Positions 38,001 through 51,700 of a stretch of DNA of 64,000 nt are shown here, one piece after another. The stretch covers positions 124,001 to 188,000 of the forward strand of contig JAJNNX010000035.1 in NCBI GenBank assembly GCA_023159155.1, written 5' to 3'. The number at the start of each line of letters is the position of its first letter. The first letter of the stretch is position 1. The position numbers and the translations under genes were made by a program. A model generated the notes under the pieces. That model did not search any database. It was not told where the DNA came from and saw only the letters and a list, made by a program, of their open reading frames with translations. The DNA is from Ustulina deusta. Taxonomy: Eukaryota > Ascomycota > Sordariomycetes > Xylariales > Xylariaceae.

Positions 38001-41000
38001 CAGCCGTTGAAACGGCTTTCATGGGTAGACGGCAAATTGTTGATCTACATAAAAGCAATGGAACGTGGGCGTAAGCCTAGGTACTCTACAGTACTGTAGA
38101 AGTTTAGAATTAACTCCATCTCGGTACTGCATGAATGCGCCAGTCGGCATCTACCATATGAGTGAAGAATGGTTGACGTACTATGCATATTACTCAGTGT
38201 AGGTGGCCAAAACGTGGTTGAGCAACGACCCGTTGGAAGTCCCTGGTAGAGCGAGGCAGATAATTAGTTGCCTTCGCCGAACTAGCCTATCGAGGGATGA
38301 TGGAAATTGGTGAATCCAATGAAGGGGCCTGGTGTCAATGAGAAGGTCAGCTGATCATAGCATACATACCTCCTTGCACTGGCACCCTAGTCTCCCAAAC
38401 TAAAACCAACTGTTGTACACGTGTATATAGGGACGATAGACGACCAGGCGGTGTTTGTAAGGTTTCGGTTGGCAGGTCCTCACGCAGACCGAACCGAAGG
38501 ATTATAGTGTAGCCTATGTAGTATGATACATATAGTACGTAATATGTCGAAACTAGATGGTACGTGGCGAGTGCTGAAAATTGACTTCACATGCCGCACC
38601 CTTTCGCCTGGCGGTTGGCCAATCTTCTCAGATGAATTGACGTCTGCGCGAACATAGAAAATAGCACATGTTTCCCAACTGCTACCTACTCGATGTCAAG
38701 ACAATCGTGACATATTACGACGATTGCTCTACCGTAGTCTATAATGAGGCTCCTATGTATTGGCACGCGCAAGCGGATGAACAAATGTCGTGCATGGCAT
38801 GAGCATCGCATCGCATGCAGTGGACATATGAGGCTCTCTTCCACGGCATGGGCTGGTCACCTCGCCTCGTCCCCACCTCGCTGCCAACGATGCACCGTCC
38901 TGGAGATCAGTTGAGTCTAGTCTCTGTTTTCCTGCCTTGGGATTACGAAGTAACGATGACACGAGATCCGCGCATCTGAATCTGCACATGAGGGAGGTAG
39001 TTCACTGCATAGAATCCTGCACCTGCCCGGCCATTGCTGTAGTATTCGAGATATCGCGCGTTTCCAGCAGCCTGGATCTCAACATTGGTACCTTGCTGAT
39101 CACCTCGCAGAGTGATGTGACATGGTAGGTATCTGATCAAGAACAATAGGCCTATCAGCTGACCGTATACGGCTCGACGCTGACTGAGGTACCTACACTA
39201 ATTAAATGACAACCTACCTTCTCCGTAGCCGACCATTTGAGACAAGACCCTGTATTCTGTTTAGACTACATAAGGAGAGACTGTAGCGGAGACATGGAGA
39301 GTGGTCGGTAAATCATGTGGCCACTTATAGAAGCAAGTGTCTTTTGTCGCTGTCCACTATATAATTCTCCGCAATTAATCGAGATAAGCTGAGCTGCCGA
39401 TTATGTGGCCAAACTCTATTAGACGAGAACGAATAGCCCATGATGCTATTGGCAATTTGCTGCAAATCCCTATTCCGCGCATAAGAATAGCATTCCCTTC
39501 GTTAATCGTGAACACGTGTGACTTTCGAGGGTAATTGGTCTCCAGGCGAAGAAGCTATGTTAGGTCAGAAGATTGGAGAAGTATTACCTACTAGTAAGTC
39601 TCGCTGGTCTTGGTTTTTGATGCTTTGTGCACGCCTACCTAGCGTTTATCAACCATTTCAGAACAGGAACTACCCATTTTGACAAAAACGCAGAAAGGCT
39701 AATTCGTTAGAGATTATCATCGTTCTACTGCATGTAGTCTGTGGGATAATATCGTATAGATACCTTCTAGAGAAAGAAGCTAGTTGTAACTATCTCGAGT
39801 TGAATTGGGTTACAAGTCCAACATTCAAAGTAAATATTGATAGGATTTTGTCGTGTGTAAAATACTATTTTGTAGCTATCAACATACTGGTAGTAATCGT
39901 AGTACACTAGGTACTTAGATTTACTACATGTATGTACCTCCCTACCTACTGACTGCAGTACATAGTATACGTATACATTTTATCTTGGGCACACTAGACC
40001 GGGGGGCTGGTGCCTTTGCATGGGCTGTCCCCCTTTCGGCTAGATGGAGCAAGGGCGTGCATGCAGAAACAGGCTTGGCAGTGATTGTCCACCACATCTG
40101 CAGGAGACTGTGGAAGAAAGATCCATCCTGCCGTAAGCGCTCGCGGAATCTTGCATGGGGGCCTACTGCAGAGGCATATAACGCCGCATTTTGGTTCTAC
40201 ATGTAAGCACCACCGGTTTTTCTCCAATAGTTCTATGTGAGTTCTATACTTTCTGATGACAAGTTTCCTCAAACAAGGTGAACACCAATAGAAGGTTGGA
40301 AAATGAATGTGATTTCGCCTCAGTAAAGCTTAAGATGGCACTCGAAGACTAAAAGGAAAGGCAAGAAAAAGGATTGAGTTCCGTGCGGAAAGCGACTTGG
40401 GTTGGAAAACACCTAGTTCGCGCAAGTAATTCGAGCTCTTCCCTGTCTGCGAACTTAGGCGTGAGCGTGGGCGTGCTGTGCGACGCTGCGGCGAGTCAAT
40501 CATTCATTCTTCCGAGCCGTTCTTTTGCATAGTGTAGGCTGCATTTGAATCCGTCTGTGATCTGGTTCCTGGCAAGTTTGACCCTAACCTTACAAGTCAC
40601 ATTGCATGTTACAACATGATGTATGTATAGGTAGGTATGGATATGCCTCTACTGCTAGTAGTACATTATCTCTACTCATACATAGGGTAATGCCACCCTC
40701 ATGCGATCAGGTTTATAGGCGGCAAGAACAACAGTTGAAGAAGTATGTAACATAACTAACCCAGGGATAATAAGCTCGAGTATTGTGACCAAGGCCTAGA
40801 CAATCATACTTTCAACAACCACCTTATGAGGGCTTGTGTGTCGTCACCAGCCTTGGAGAGGGTTTTATTTAGAGTCTGGACAACTATTATTCTAGCGAAT
40901 GCAAGATGATCGATCTCCTCGCATTCTGCTGCAAGTCAAGTTATATATACTACCGTAATGTATCTAGACATGTGCTTAAGATGACTTGATCAAGCCAGGA

Positions 41001-43314
41001 CGCACTACTTACTTTTAAATAGGCTCAATAACAAGCTGCTGCAAGTACTCCGGAACCTACGGTGCATCTGTCTAGCAGTGTGCATATATGTGCACATCAG
41101 CCTGGGCCCTGGCTTATCGCATGCATTGGCTGCCGCTTTTGAACGCCTGCCGTGTGCTATACTAGTTGCAGCTCTGGCGAACATCAGACTTTACAAGATT
41201 TCGTATGAAGACGACTTGGAAATTTCACATCCAAAACCACCTAGTTGAGATTTGCACCCGATCCTCCAATACTCAGCAACCGATTGGGTGCTGAGGGTGT
41301 CCGCACAGAACCATATGGCGAGTTAGAATAACCTAGGTATACCTAGCGTATACTACATACAGTCAGCCATATCCAGCACATTGCCCTAATAACGTGAATT
41401 TGGCATGGCTGTTATTAGACTGGGCACAGGTGCAGTACCGGATCGAGCTAACCTAGCCGGGGTCCTATCTAGTGTAAGTGGATCTCGGGTGGCTGCGATG
41501 TTGAATTGCCTGACTTCCCATCCATGACCAGGGTTTGTGAGAATTGACCAACAAATACTCTTGGCGAAGCTCGGCCAGAAAGAGGGGAAGATGTAGCCAA
41601 GAACTCCAACGCGAACCCAGTAGTGTAGAGTTGCTTAGCAAGAGGGCAGTTATACTGCAAGTGCTGCACCGGTACGAACATGCCGAGATTTAGCAAGGTC
41701 TCTTTCCCAGAATCAGAATAAGACTAGGTAGGTATACTTGATGACCCAATACATCATTGAAGTCTTCTAGTACGAGCAACGCTTACGAGAGACGAGCCCA
41801 CAGAGTGGGTGATGAAGAATTGGCTGACAGCTCGGTCCTAGAGTTGTCCCGCCGATTCCCGCTCTTCTCCCAATCTGCGGCGTGAAGAATGGAAGCAGTT
41901 GATCCAGTTTTGCTCGCTTGTCTCCCTAGATCGGAAGAGCAAGGGTCGCGCCCAGCCATCTGGCGTGGCCAAGGGACAATATCTTGACACCTCTGAAGCT
42001 TCGAGCTGATGAGAGACAAGGTTGAAGCATCCACCGCCCCATTGTTGACTTGTGCAGTTTGTCGTAGCCAGGAATACATGGTACGTATGCGCAAGTAGTG
42101 TAAGCAAGCATCGCGTCTGGATCTCTTGTACTGGTACATGCTTTGGTGTGATTGTTGTCAAATCAATCCTCTTCAAGAAACGACTACCCAGCCTCACTCG
42201 ATCCTCAAAATACAAGTATGCTCTCGAGTGCGCCGACGCGCTAATCCCAATATTGGCGGGAGATAGGACTCGCAACACTGATGGAAAAGCCACCCAAGCC
42301 ACTAGTGTCTCAGACTTTCAGCGCGGATAACATGTTGCTTGTGCCACGATGCCGCGCTAGAACAGGGTGACACTTGCAACAAGACAGGACGAAGGGCCAC
42401 ATCTTTTTTGTTGTTGGCCTTTGATTCGCCATGCCCGCCGTCTTCCATATTCATCGTGTACGTGCATACTATAGCGTCGATCTGATGTAGGCAGAAAATT
42501 GATTTTGTCTACATGTAGGTAGACCGGGCAATTGGGAGACCCTGATGGCTTTGCTGTGTAACTCCCCTGAATCTGACCATGAATATGAATTTCTGCAGAC
42601 CGAGGACCACGCGTCGAAAAGGGAAGATGGGAGAAGACGACAAATTTGGCTGCTTCTCGGTGCTACAGTGACAAAACTTTCACAAACAACTGGGCTTGGC
42701 AAAGGCACAAAGAAGCCTATAGAAATAGACAGCTTCAGTTGATGTAGTGTATACTTACATCGGTAATGATTGATGCAAATATTGGTTTGAGGCAGTTTAC
42801 GATTCCCATGGTCACAAGCACAGAATATTAGAGATATCCAGGAGTTTAACCTATGTCTTGAACTACGGAATGAAAGGACTAGTCGCACGCAAGCAGTGGG
42901 CATGCATTCAAATTTCCCAGGACACCAAGAAGCACCCATAATATCAGCAACATGGCAATGACCATAGTTAAAAAATGCCACGGACTCTAGGCAAATGCCC
43001 ATCCCCGTATTCAGTTCTCTTGCCTTATTTATACAATGTAGGGGTGCGTGTGTGTTTCTCTCTCATGGTCCGTCGTCTCTTCTCTGTTCTCTCTTTTACT
43101 GGGGGTAAGTTTAAATCATTCTACCAAATCTAGATATTTGCGAACTCAAACCAAGTGCCCCTCCCCCTCCATCTGCTCAGTGATGCCGATAGGTATACGA
43201 TATACTATTCCACTAAGAGCAGCAATTGTATACTACACGGGCGGAAGGCTTGGCTTCTTCCAAGAGAAGCCAATCAATTGTACACTGTGCGTCAACCATG
43301 GACCAGCTCCAACT

Positions 43315-43336
43315 GACCGACCGACCGACCGACCGA
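43315..43336 (+). repeat. (GACC)n microsatellite
   Basis: Five and a half tandem GACC units, about 2.3 kb before the StuA leader. Confidence 0.8.
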
Positions 43337-45359
43337 GACTAACTCCCTCCATACTCACTCCATCCCGCTGCTAGTCTAGGTTGGATCTATCTACGTACAA
43401 GAATCCACCAGGCCACACGGGCTGCGGCCATCTTGCTTTCCGGTCCCCACCCTCCACCATTACAGTAATCACCTCATGAATACCATTCGAATGCCTACAC
43501 TGCGGTACACTACCGTCTCGTGCTCTACACATACTATGAAAGGATTCCCACTGGCTATATACGTGTGCTGTTGAGCTAGGATGCATGTAGACAAGCTCCT
43601 AGTCGCTTAACATCATGGCGTACGGACGGTCCCCGATGATGGCCGACTATGCTGTACCGCATCAATAGCCAGAGAGACGGGAGAAGGAAAAAGCAGCGAG
43701 GTCACAATTTGCATCGATTGGCCTGCGAAGCGATTCTAGCGGGCTAGCTCGGTAGCAGGTTGCTGTTCAGGTCTCTTGCCAGTATTTGATCAAGAGGAGC
43801 AGATAGTGAGGTATTTGCTGTAGGTCCTCGTGTCAGAAATCTACATGGCACAGGCTATCGCCCATCTACCGGACAGGTAACACTCAGTTGTCCGTCTGCC
43901 TCTGCGACACACTCTGGAACCCAAAAAGAAACCGACCCAGATTTCAACGGCGAGCCTTTCCGGACCAGCCTGGCGTGGCAAGATCTCGCTCTTGGGTTTG
44001 GAGGGTTCCATGTTGTTGATGAGTGGCGCCTCGAACTGTCTCGCAACACACTCTCAGCTAAATCACAACGCCTAGGCAGTCCGAGCCGCAATTGTTGGCT
44101 GCGATGCTCTTACAGCGCGCACAGTACGCATTCCATATCAGTAGCGTGTACGGATACGTTAAAAGAAAAATAGAGAGGACGTCGATCCCGTCATCGAATG
44201 GTCAGGGATGTATGCTGTATACGATATCTATAGAGATACGCCCCCCGGACAGGCCCCTGTCAGCACCCCTGGATTACACGCTACCGCCAACGAGCCACAC
44301 TGGAGCCTTGTTGATTGTGTTACGGTACAACGCTGAGCCAGCCCACTGAGAAACGATGACCGAGAAGTACACTACCAGGTCTGCTCGAGTGGAAACCTCA
44401 ACTGACAGGGCTCTCGGACAGGGGATACCTAACGAGAGAGGTATTTATGGGTACTTTGGGTACCTTCTGCAACAGAGTTACCTCCCTGCTGTAAGAGGTA
44501 TACCAGGTATTTCACAGGGCTAATGCCAGCCTCCAGATCCTGCTCCAGAGTTGCTAGCACAACCGAGTGTAGGTACCTACACTGCAGTACCTTCCTCGCC
44601 CCACCTACTTCAGTACTGCACATCACAGAGGTACCGCTGGCGACTGTAGTGTAAAGGGGGGACCCTAGTTGTCGCCAGTGGTCCATCTCCACTTTCACCA
44701 ATTCATCAAATCCCACCCATGTTTTTGCGCTCCTCCACTTCCATCCTGTCCCGGTTCGACAGCGACAACCCCCCGGCCGAACCAGCAATAGGTAACAACG
44801 ACAGCAGAAGAAAGACCGTCTGCGCTGGGCAAGCTAACTGTTCCCTTGCCCTCTCGCACTTGATGGCAGACGATACTACACACTGGTAGGCAGTGTACCG
44901 TCCTTCCAGCTGATCCAGATACCTGTAGTACTGCACACAGACAACATTCACAGAGCGCACTACACTACCAGGTAGGTACGGATAGCCTGATAGGTAGGTA
45001 CTATCCTGTATTCCTGGAGGAGCCTGGTCTATGCTGGTAATACCTACCCCAGTGCCTACCTGTGTGGTAGGTACAGTAGGTACCTAGGTAAGAGGTAGGT
45101 AGCGAGTGCTAACAATGGTGGTGTAGGTACAACAATTTGGCTACAATGTCCGCTCCTGCTAATTGTACTTACCTATCTCTCTCTCTTCTCCCCCCCTCCC
45201 CAGAGCCAAAAGTTCCTTTGCTCCTATACCGGGCTGTGTACCTGTGGGCTGCTGTAGCGTACCTGCAACCAACATACATAGGTAGTCTACACACAGCTGT
45301 ACCCAAGGTACCTACATCCTCTTCATCCTATCACCTTCTCAGTTAGCGAACCGATCTGT

Positions 45360-45540
45360 TCGCTCCTCTCTTATCCATCTCAACCTCCTCCTTCTCTTCT
45401 CCTCTTCTTTTTCTATCTTCCAGACTCCTCGCCACCGACAAGGAGAGACTTTCTTCGTCTTGTCTCCTCAGACTTTCTCTCTTTCTCTCCCTCTCTCCTC
45501 CTCTTGTCCTCCCTTCCGCCTCTCTTTTCTTCAGATTCGA
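45360..45540 (+). promoter_or_regulatory. CT-rich tract, probable StuA transcription start zone
   Basis: A long pyrimidine-rich plus-strand stretch (CTCTTCTTTTTCTATC, TTTCTCTCTTTCTCTCCC and similar) lies 1.2-1.4 kb before the StuA ATG. Such CT tracts commonly precede or contain transcription starts of highly expressed filamentous-fungal genes. StuA/Asm-1 homologues are known for long leaders, so a start here is reasonable, though no transcript evidence is available. Confidence 0.5.
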
Positions 45541-45601
45541 CCTCCCCAATTCTTCTGGGTTGAAGGTCACCGAGGTTTAGAGCTACAAGGTTAGTGTGGT
45601 C

Positions 45602-45697
45602 ATGGATCCTGTCTCACAGCCTACCAACAGCACAAACTCTACCCATCTCCACCACGACGTGCTTCTCCTGCACCTATTCATACAGCTTGGATGCTGA
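45602..45697 (+). other. Upstream ORF or 5' coding exon in the StuA leader
   Basis: An ATG opens a 31-residue frame beginning MDPVSQPTNSTNSTHLHHD, protein-like in composition, that ends at a TGA at 45695. It sits just after the CT-rich tract. It could be a translational-control uORF, known for StuA-type genes, or the true first coding exon of a longer StuA isoform. A GAC|GTGCTT donor inside it is possible but weak. Confidence 0.35.
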
Positions 45698-46726
45698 CTT
45701 GTTCCTGCATCAGAGTTAAGACCCTTCCTAGTCGAAAGTTAGAGAGGTTGGCCTAGTGTTGGTGTGGCGCGTGTGGCTACATTTCATATCTTGCGCGGTG
45801 CACGAATTGTTGGCATTTCGAACGAATCGACCATAACGATCCATTTGCATGGCCTGTTTAGTCAGCGTCTTTTCTTGTGTCTCTTACGTCGATACGAACG
45901 CATTTCATCCGAAGGACCCCGGTTCCCAGTGAGAGGGGAGAAATAGTGTTGCCCAGTTCAAACCTCACCCATCATCATATTGGTAGCTTGCAACTACCAT
46001 CAGATACCCCTGGATTTTTACATTTCTGCACCCAATTGGAGGAATTTTGGTACAGTCTTTACGACCTGTCACGACCTGCTCACGAAGTTATTGATCAGAG
46101 AAGGTTTTCGTTTCCTTGATTTGCTTATCAATCGCGTTTGTGAAGGTCACATTGCTGCTCTCTGATTTGTTTTCCGGCATTCAACTTAGCACCTTGAGGA
46201 AACTCTTACGGGGCACCGACACCGACACCTACCCATCGGTCGATTTGGTTGAAGTTTAACGGCTACTCCGGTTGTCCGAAACAGAAGAGCGCTATCTTTG
46301 TATTGTTTATTTTCGAGTACGCTCAGCTACCCACGCTGTCCAGCTGGGGTCTGAGCTTCGCCTCCTATATCTACTCGATTCCCGCAAGCCGCAAAGCTGG
46401 ATTTACCGCCGATATCATATCCGCCAACCCGGGGAACGTCCGATATACTACCATATTACGGTGCTCTCGCCACTGGGCGCCCACCGTATGTGACCGACAA
46501 GCTACCGTCGCTTCCTTTACCACAGCCAACGGCGGCGTATTCTCCGAGCGCCTCGTCTCCCCGGGTTAGCTCCATTGCCTCGTCGGCGAGCTCAAACGGC
46601 GATTCTCAATCGTCCTACACATCGGTTTCGTCCCTCGGCCCGAAAACGCCCTCGCCTAGTATCCCAGCTTCAACCGCAGTTGGTGCGACACCTCACGGCA
46701 TTGTCGGATACGATCAATACTCAGCG

Positions 46727-48735
46727 ATGAATCCGCAACCAGACATGTACTATCAACCTCAGCACATGTCTGCCGGTCCAGCACCAGCGCCACAAACCGT
46801 GACATCAAGTGCACTACCTCAGTATGGGCACCAACAGCCGACCCTCCTACAGCCTGGACCACAATATTCCGCTCCGCCTTACCCTTACAGTTATTCAAAT
46901 GGACTCCCTTCACCACAAACAGCTCCGCCGGCTGTTTCAGCCCCGATGGGTCCAGCTAATGTACTCCCACTACCAGGCGTTCCTAATCAACCAGGAATGC
47001 AAAATCAGTATCAAGGATTTGACACAAGTGGACAAATTGCTCCCCCGGGGATGAAACCTCGGGTGACGGCAACTTTGTGGGAAGATGAAGGAAGTTTATG
47101 CTTCCAAGTCGAAGCCAGGGGGATCTGCGTTGCTCGTCGTGAAGGTACAACTGCCCCAGAGGAAACGTTTAATTCTGGAAGCTGACTCTTTCACAGATAA
47201 TCACATGATTAATGGAACAAAACTGTTGAATGTAGCGGGTATGACACGAGGGAGGCGAGATGGGATCTTGAAAAGCGAGAAAATTCGACATGTCGTGAAG
47301 ATAGGGCCGATGCATCTCAAGGGCGTATGGTATGCTTGTGCCCTTCATAAGTTTCACGGCGCAGTTACTAATGAACTATCATAGGATACCGTTTGAGCGA
47401 GCTCTGGACTTTGCAAATAAGGAGAAGATCACGGAATTGTTGTATCCGCTGTTTGTGCACAATATTGGGGCATTGTTGTATCATCCGACGAACCAGAATA
47501 GAACCAACCAAGTGATGGCTGCGGCCGAACGTCGCAAACAAGAGGTGAGCCAGATGCGCAATGGGCCCGCTCCCGGGCCTGGACCTGCTCCAGGACCATC
47601 GCCTCCTAGTGGCGTGTTGCCGTCAATACAACAGCATCACCACCACATGGGCCTACCCGGCCCACAGCCTTTACCCTCACATGGTGGTTCTGCACGACCA
47701 TCCCTTGACCGCGCCCACACGTTTCCTACACCCCCAACTAGTGCTTCGAGCGTGATGGGAAGCATGGGTACGGCTGAGAGCTACTGGGGACAACAAGGTA
47801 TGAACGGTGCCCAGGGTGCTAATCCCATGTCTATCGATACCAGTTTGAGCAATGCTGCCAGATCAATGCCGGCCACTCCTGCCACAACCCCCCCAGGAAA
47901 CTCGTTGCATAGTATGCAGTCATATCCTCAGGCTACTCAACCATATGATAATGCTCGAGGCGTATACAATCATGCAGCACAACAAGCGCCGTACCAATCA
48001 CACAACAGTCCCCCAGATAGGAATGTCTACGGCCAGACGAGTTCCTATATGAAGAGCGAGATGGGACCACCTTCAGGGCGACCCGTCGGCCCGGGAGTAT
48101 CAGAGGGCTCGGATGTCAAGCCGCCAAATGGTATGATATCACACGGCGATCCTGTTCAACATCCCACAGGTGAAGATGAAGCGGAGCATGAAGCAGAATA
48201 CACCCACGATAGCGGAGCATATGATGCAAACCGAACCGCATACAATTACAATGCCCCTCCTGTTGCTCCTATGTCGGGAGACCATTCACACTTATCTTCG
48301 GATATAGCTGGTTCTCCAGGCCACCAAGCTCATTCTGGCCGTGCTACTCCTCGGACCGCCGCACCGCCCCAACCATATTATGGGCAGCCCACTGGATACA
48401 GCACACCGCCTCGTGTACCACCTCCGTCTAGCAGTCTCTATAATGTGATGAGCAACGACCGAGGAGCACCTAATGGCGCTTCAGCTTCAGATGTATATGG
48501 TTCCCAAACAGACATAAATCCTTCGTTGCAGAATGGCTACGGCCCCCCATCGGTCTTGAACGGCGTCTCAGGGCCTCTGAAAAGAGGACGTGATGAGGAA
48601 GATGACCTTCAGCGGCCTCCAAGTGGTGGTTTAGATCTAAAGCGTCGGAAAACACTTGTTGATGGAGCGATCCCTCCAGTCTATGACACGATGAACCGGC
48701 CAGCTTCAGCTGTAGGCGGTACTCGACGGCGATAG
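46727..48735 (+). CDS. stuA: APSES transcription factor StuA/Asm-1
   Basis: Exons are 46727-47144, 47197-47329 and 47385-48735 (633 residues from [10 protein letters not shown]). Introns are 52 and 55 nt, both inside the DNA-binding domain, with splices that restore [17 protein letters not shown] and [15 protein letters not shown]. The APSES domain (about 110-220) is almost invariant with known StuA/Asm-1: [19 protein letters not shown], then [15 protein letters not shown] and [16 protein letters not shown]. The rest is Gln/Pro/Ser-rich with conserved islands ([45 protein letters not shown]). A basic bipartite-like NLS ([11 protein letters not shown] ... LKRRKTL) starts at about residue 583. 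StuA controls conidiophore, sporulation and other developmental programmes, binding WCGCGWNM sites. The ATG at 46727 is the first in frame, but the frame is open and protein-like back to 46355, so an upstream start by splicing is likely. Confidence 0.95.
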
Positions 48736-51700
48736 TATCGGATTACACGTGAGGTCAGCCCTAGAATCCCTACGTTGTCCGGAGAAATTCCGGCACTCTA
48801 ATCCCCGGCCGAAGGTAATTGAACTTTGCTAAGCGCTGGTGGAGCGATATCCTGTCGGTCACCTTCCATTCCTTCAATTCCCTTGCAAAACTTTCTTGTA
48901 TTCCAATGCCAACGATGGATCGTCCACATGTTTGCATTTATCACCAGTCGAAGATATTATGACGAAAATTACGACCTCATTATTGTTACAAAGTGCCGTC
49001 GGGGGCCGTGTACATGCTTCACGAATTGATCCACTATCACCCCGTGGACATTAATTCTTCAACACGAGATAATGCTCTCTGACGTTAACGCCGAGCTAAA
49101 CGAGACACTCGACCAACCGAAAAACACCCCCTATTATGATATCCTAGGAGGGTCATGTTGATGATCGAAGCATCTTTGTTTTATTTTGTTCACATCCACA
49201 AGCTTCTTCCCGCAAGGAATGGGGTTGATACTACGGCCTTGCGAGAATGGAGCTGATACTACGGCTTATTCTTCCTTTATTCATGAATGACGAAATGACC
49301 CATTTTTCTTGTGTCCATCAAAAAAGGGACGGTGTCAGCGGACGTGTGTTGTTGGAAATGCCTCTTACGGTATCATGGTAATGAACTTGATGGACTAAAA
49401 GCTCAACTTGCTTTGATACACAGTCAATTAGATCCTAAGCTACATACAATTAACCTCACCACCAATGACCATTTACAACCTTGCAAATCATTTTCCTGGC
49501 GTGCTGAGCGAAGTTGAATATCGACTCTCTCCCGGGCCATTTGCATGGCAAAGACAAACGCTTTCCGCCCAGGTAGCCAGGGGTCGCAAAGTCTTAGGCA
49601 TCGAGAATGACCGTTGTTTATTCCGCCCACCAGGGCAAGCCGGGGCTGCCGCCTACTCCATCGCTGTAATGCGCGAGACAAGCCGTGATAAGACACTATT
49701 CATGTCATAACTGACATCCCTTTTACCTGGAGTTAATTACAGCTCCTTACTTCCCTAAGCCATCTTGTTGTACCACGTAGCACCCGAAGAGGTGGAAGGG
49801 AATCTGGAAACTGCATGGGTGGAGAGAAACATGTTGTCCACAGCCGATATAGTATGAAAACCTGAGGTACATACTACGGCTGCACATTTGTGAGGATTAT
49901 ATGTTGTGGATGAAAGCAGAAATACCACGACGTGCTAGGGGGTGTGCACTGCGTACAAGGAGATCTGCCGGGTGGTTTTAAGAGAACTCAATCAAGAAGC
50001 CCCAAGGCAATCTATGGAAAACCTGCTACACGAATCCACATAGCCATGTGCCGGTACACGGAATATAACAATCAGTGCAAGCTAAAGTATCAACTTGTCT
50101 TGGTTGCCAGGCCCAGCGACCTCCTGCCGAGGGCATTTGTGCTCGCTGAGTTCCAGCATCTCATAGACTACAGACAACAAGAAGGCGGGGGTATAAGAGA
50201 CAATAGGGTTTAGCCGAGGTACAAAAATTCGCGCGCCCTATGTGATGTTGCCCAGTTTTGAGTATGGCTTAGGACGGCGAGAAAAGAGAAAAAAATGCAT
50301 CGCTCTTGTCTCGTATTACCGGAACTAGTCGCTAGGAGGTCACACCAACACCTACCGGCGACAGTGGCGTTAACTGTGAATAATGAGCATCTGGACACAA
50401 AGGAGAACATCCGAATCGAAAGTACGGGATTTTTCCAGCGTAGCGCACCACAGTACCAGGTAACGAAGCCATGCAAGGCCGCGGGCTGGATTGTTGGGAC
50501 GGAAAGCCGTGTTCATGTCCTACATAATGTAATGACTTGATGGTTGGATTGTTGGACCAAAGTTATTGTATCGGTTGGCTTAGAAGTGAATAGCCAAGTT
50601 GACGTGGAGAGAGATATTAGATGATGAAAGCTAGATCTCTGCAAATATCTTAGGCCATCTGGCCCAAACACCACACAGTAGGAGCCCTGTGCGGTCACTA
50701 GCATCCTCTTTCGCTCTGACGTCTGACAAATTGAGATGTTTGATTTCATACCTCTGTTAGCCTTCGGTAGTCCGATGCTAAAAGTTCTCTCGTGCGAATT
50801 ATCTAGCCGCCGTGCCAGCTTTGACGACACCTAACTGATAAAACAAGTCCTTAGTGACATGGTGTCTCATTTCTCTGCTTCATTTGTCTCCTTCACCGTC
50901 TCCCCCACACATAGCCGTACAAAAACTTGTTACTTGCTAGGACGCCCAGGTCGATAGATGAGCGATTTCAAATTCCACGTTTCGCGAATTAACTGTGAGC
51001 AAACATGCACTTTGTAGTCCCTAGGTCCGACGTAACTTGTCGCCTTTCGGCTCCAAGACCTCTCACGTACAGGATCTTGTAGCTAGCTGTGTCGCAAGTT
51101 GAGTTCAGTGAATGGTACAATACCCGGATCACACGAATTATTGGGTCGCTTTCTCATTTCCTAATATCAGCCATGATGCGTTGAGGGTTGTGAGACACAG
51201 GCAAGCGAACAACGTGCAAGTTGCTTACGCCGCACAAACCTCAGCCTCCGAACTGTTCCTCATTTCCCTCCTAAAACATTCCGTCTTCTGTCGCTAGAGC
51301 TGTCAGCTTTCTCTCTCTCTCTCTCTCTCTCTCTTATATTTTCCGTTTATTTATTTTTATGTCATCAGCCGAACTTGATCGGCAAAATCCCTTAGGGCCT
51401 GAGGCCAGGCAGTTGGCCTTTCCATCTCCCAACCGCTTCCCCTTACCTAAAAGCCCCCCATCCCATTCACTTAGATCTCATAATTCAAGGACCCGTTAGC
51501 ACCTCGTATCCCAACAGATCAAATTAGCTGCAGTCGCTCCCAATCCTGGCGATCAGCTGGCGGGGTGCTTCCCGGCCAAGAACACGCAAGAGAGCGCTCA
51601 GCCGAGCAACGCACGGTCAAAGTGTGGTGAGGTGGCACGGGAAAATCGGGCCGCCGCATTGCGTGTGACGTGAAACAACAGGGCAGCTAGCTGTCCGTCC

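Larger units (their letters stand above)
30466..45359. other. 15-kb gene desert between the BRCT and StuA genes
   Basis: No exon with a recognisable family was found on either strand; the longest frames (for example 42469-43002 minus and 41838-42302 minus) look like chance. The DNA is not RIP-like and has mixed composition. It is rich in GTACCTAC, TAGGTA and TACTGTAG words, densest at 34980-35130, 44440-44660 and 44970-45340. Simple repeats occur at 34996-35014 (TAAG) and 43315-43336 (GACC). The most plausible contents are an extended StuA regulatory region and non-coding transcripts. Confidence 0.5.

Noticed and set aside
42469..43002. 177-residue minus-strand frame in the gene desert
   Set aside because: Cysteine- and serine-rich sequence typical of chance frames, with no recognisable motif.
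46490..46492. GTG at 46490 as the StuA start
   Set aside because: It is not an ATG, and the frame stays open upstream to 46355, so it has no special status as a start.
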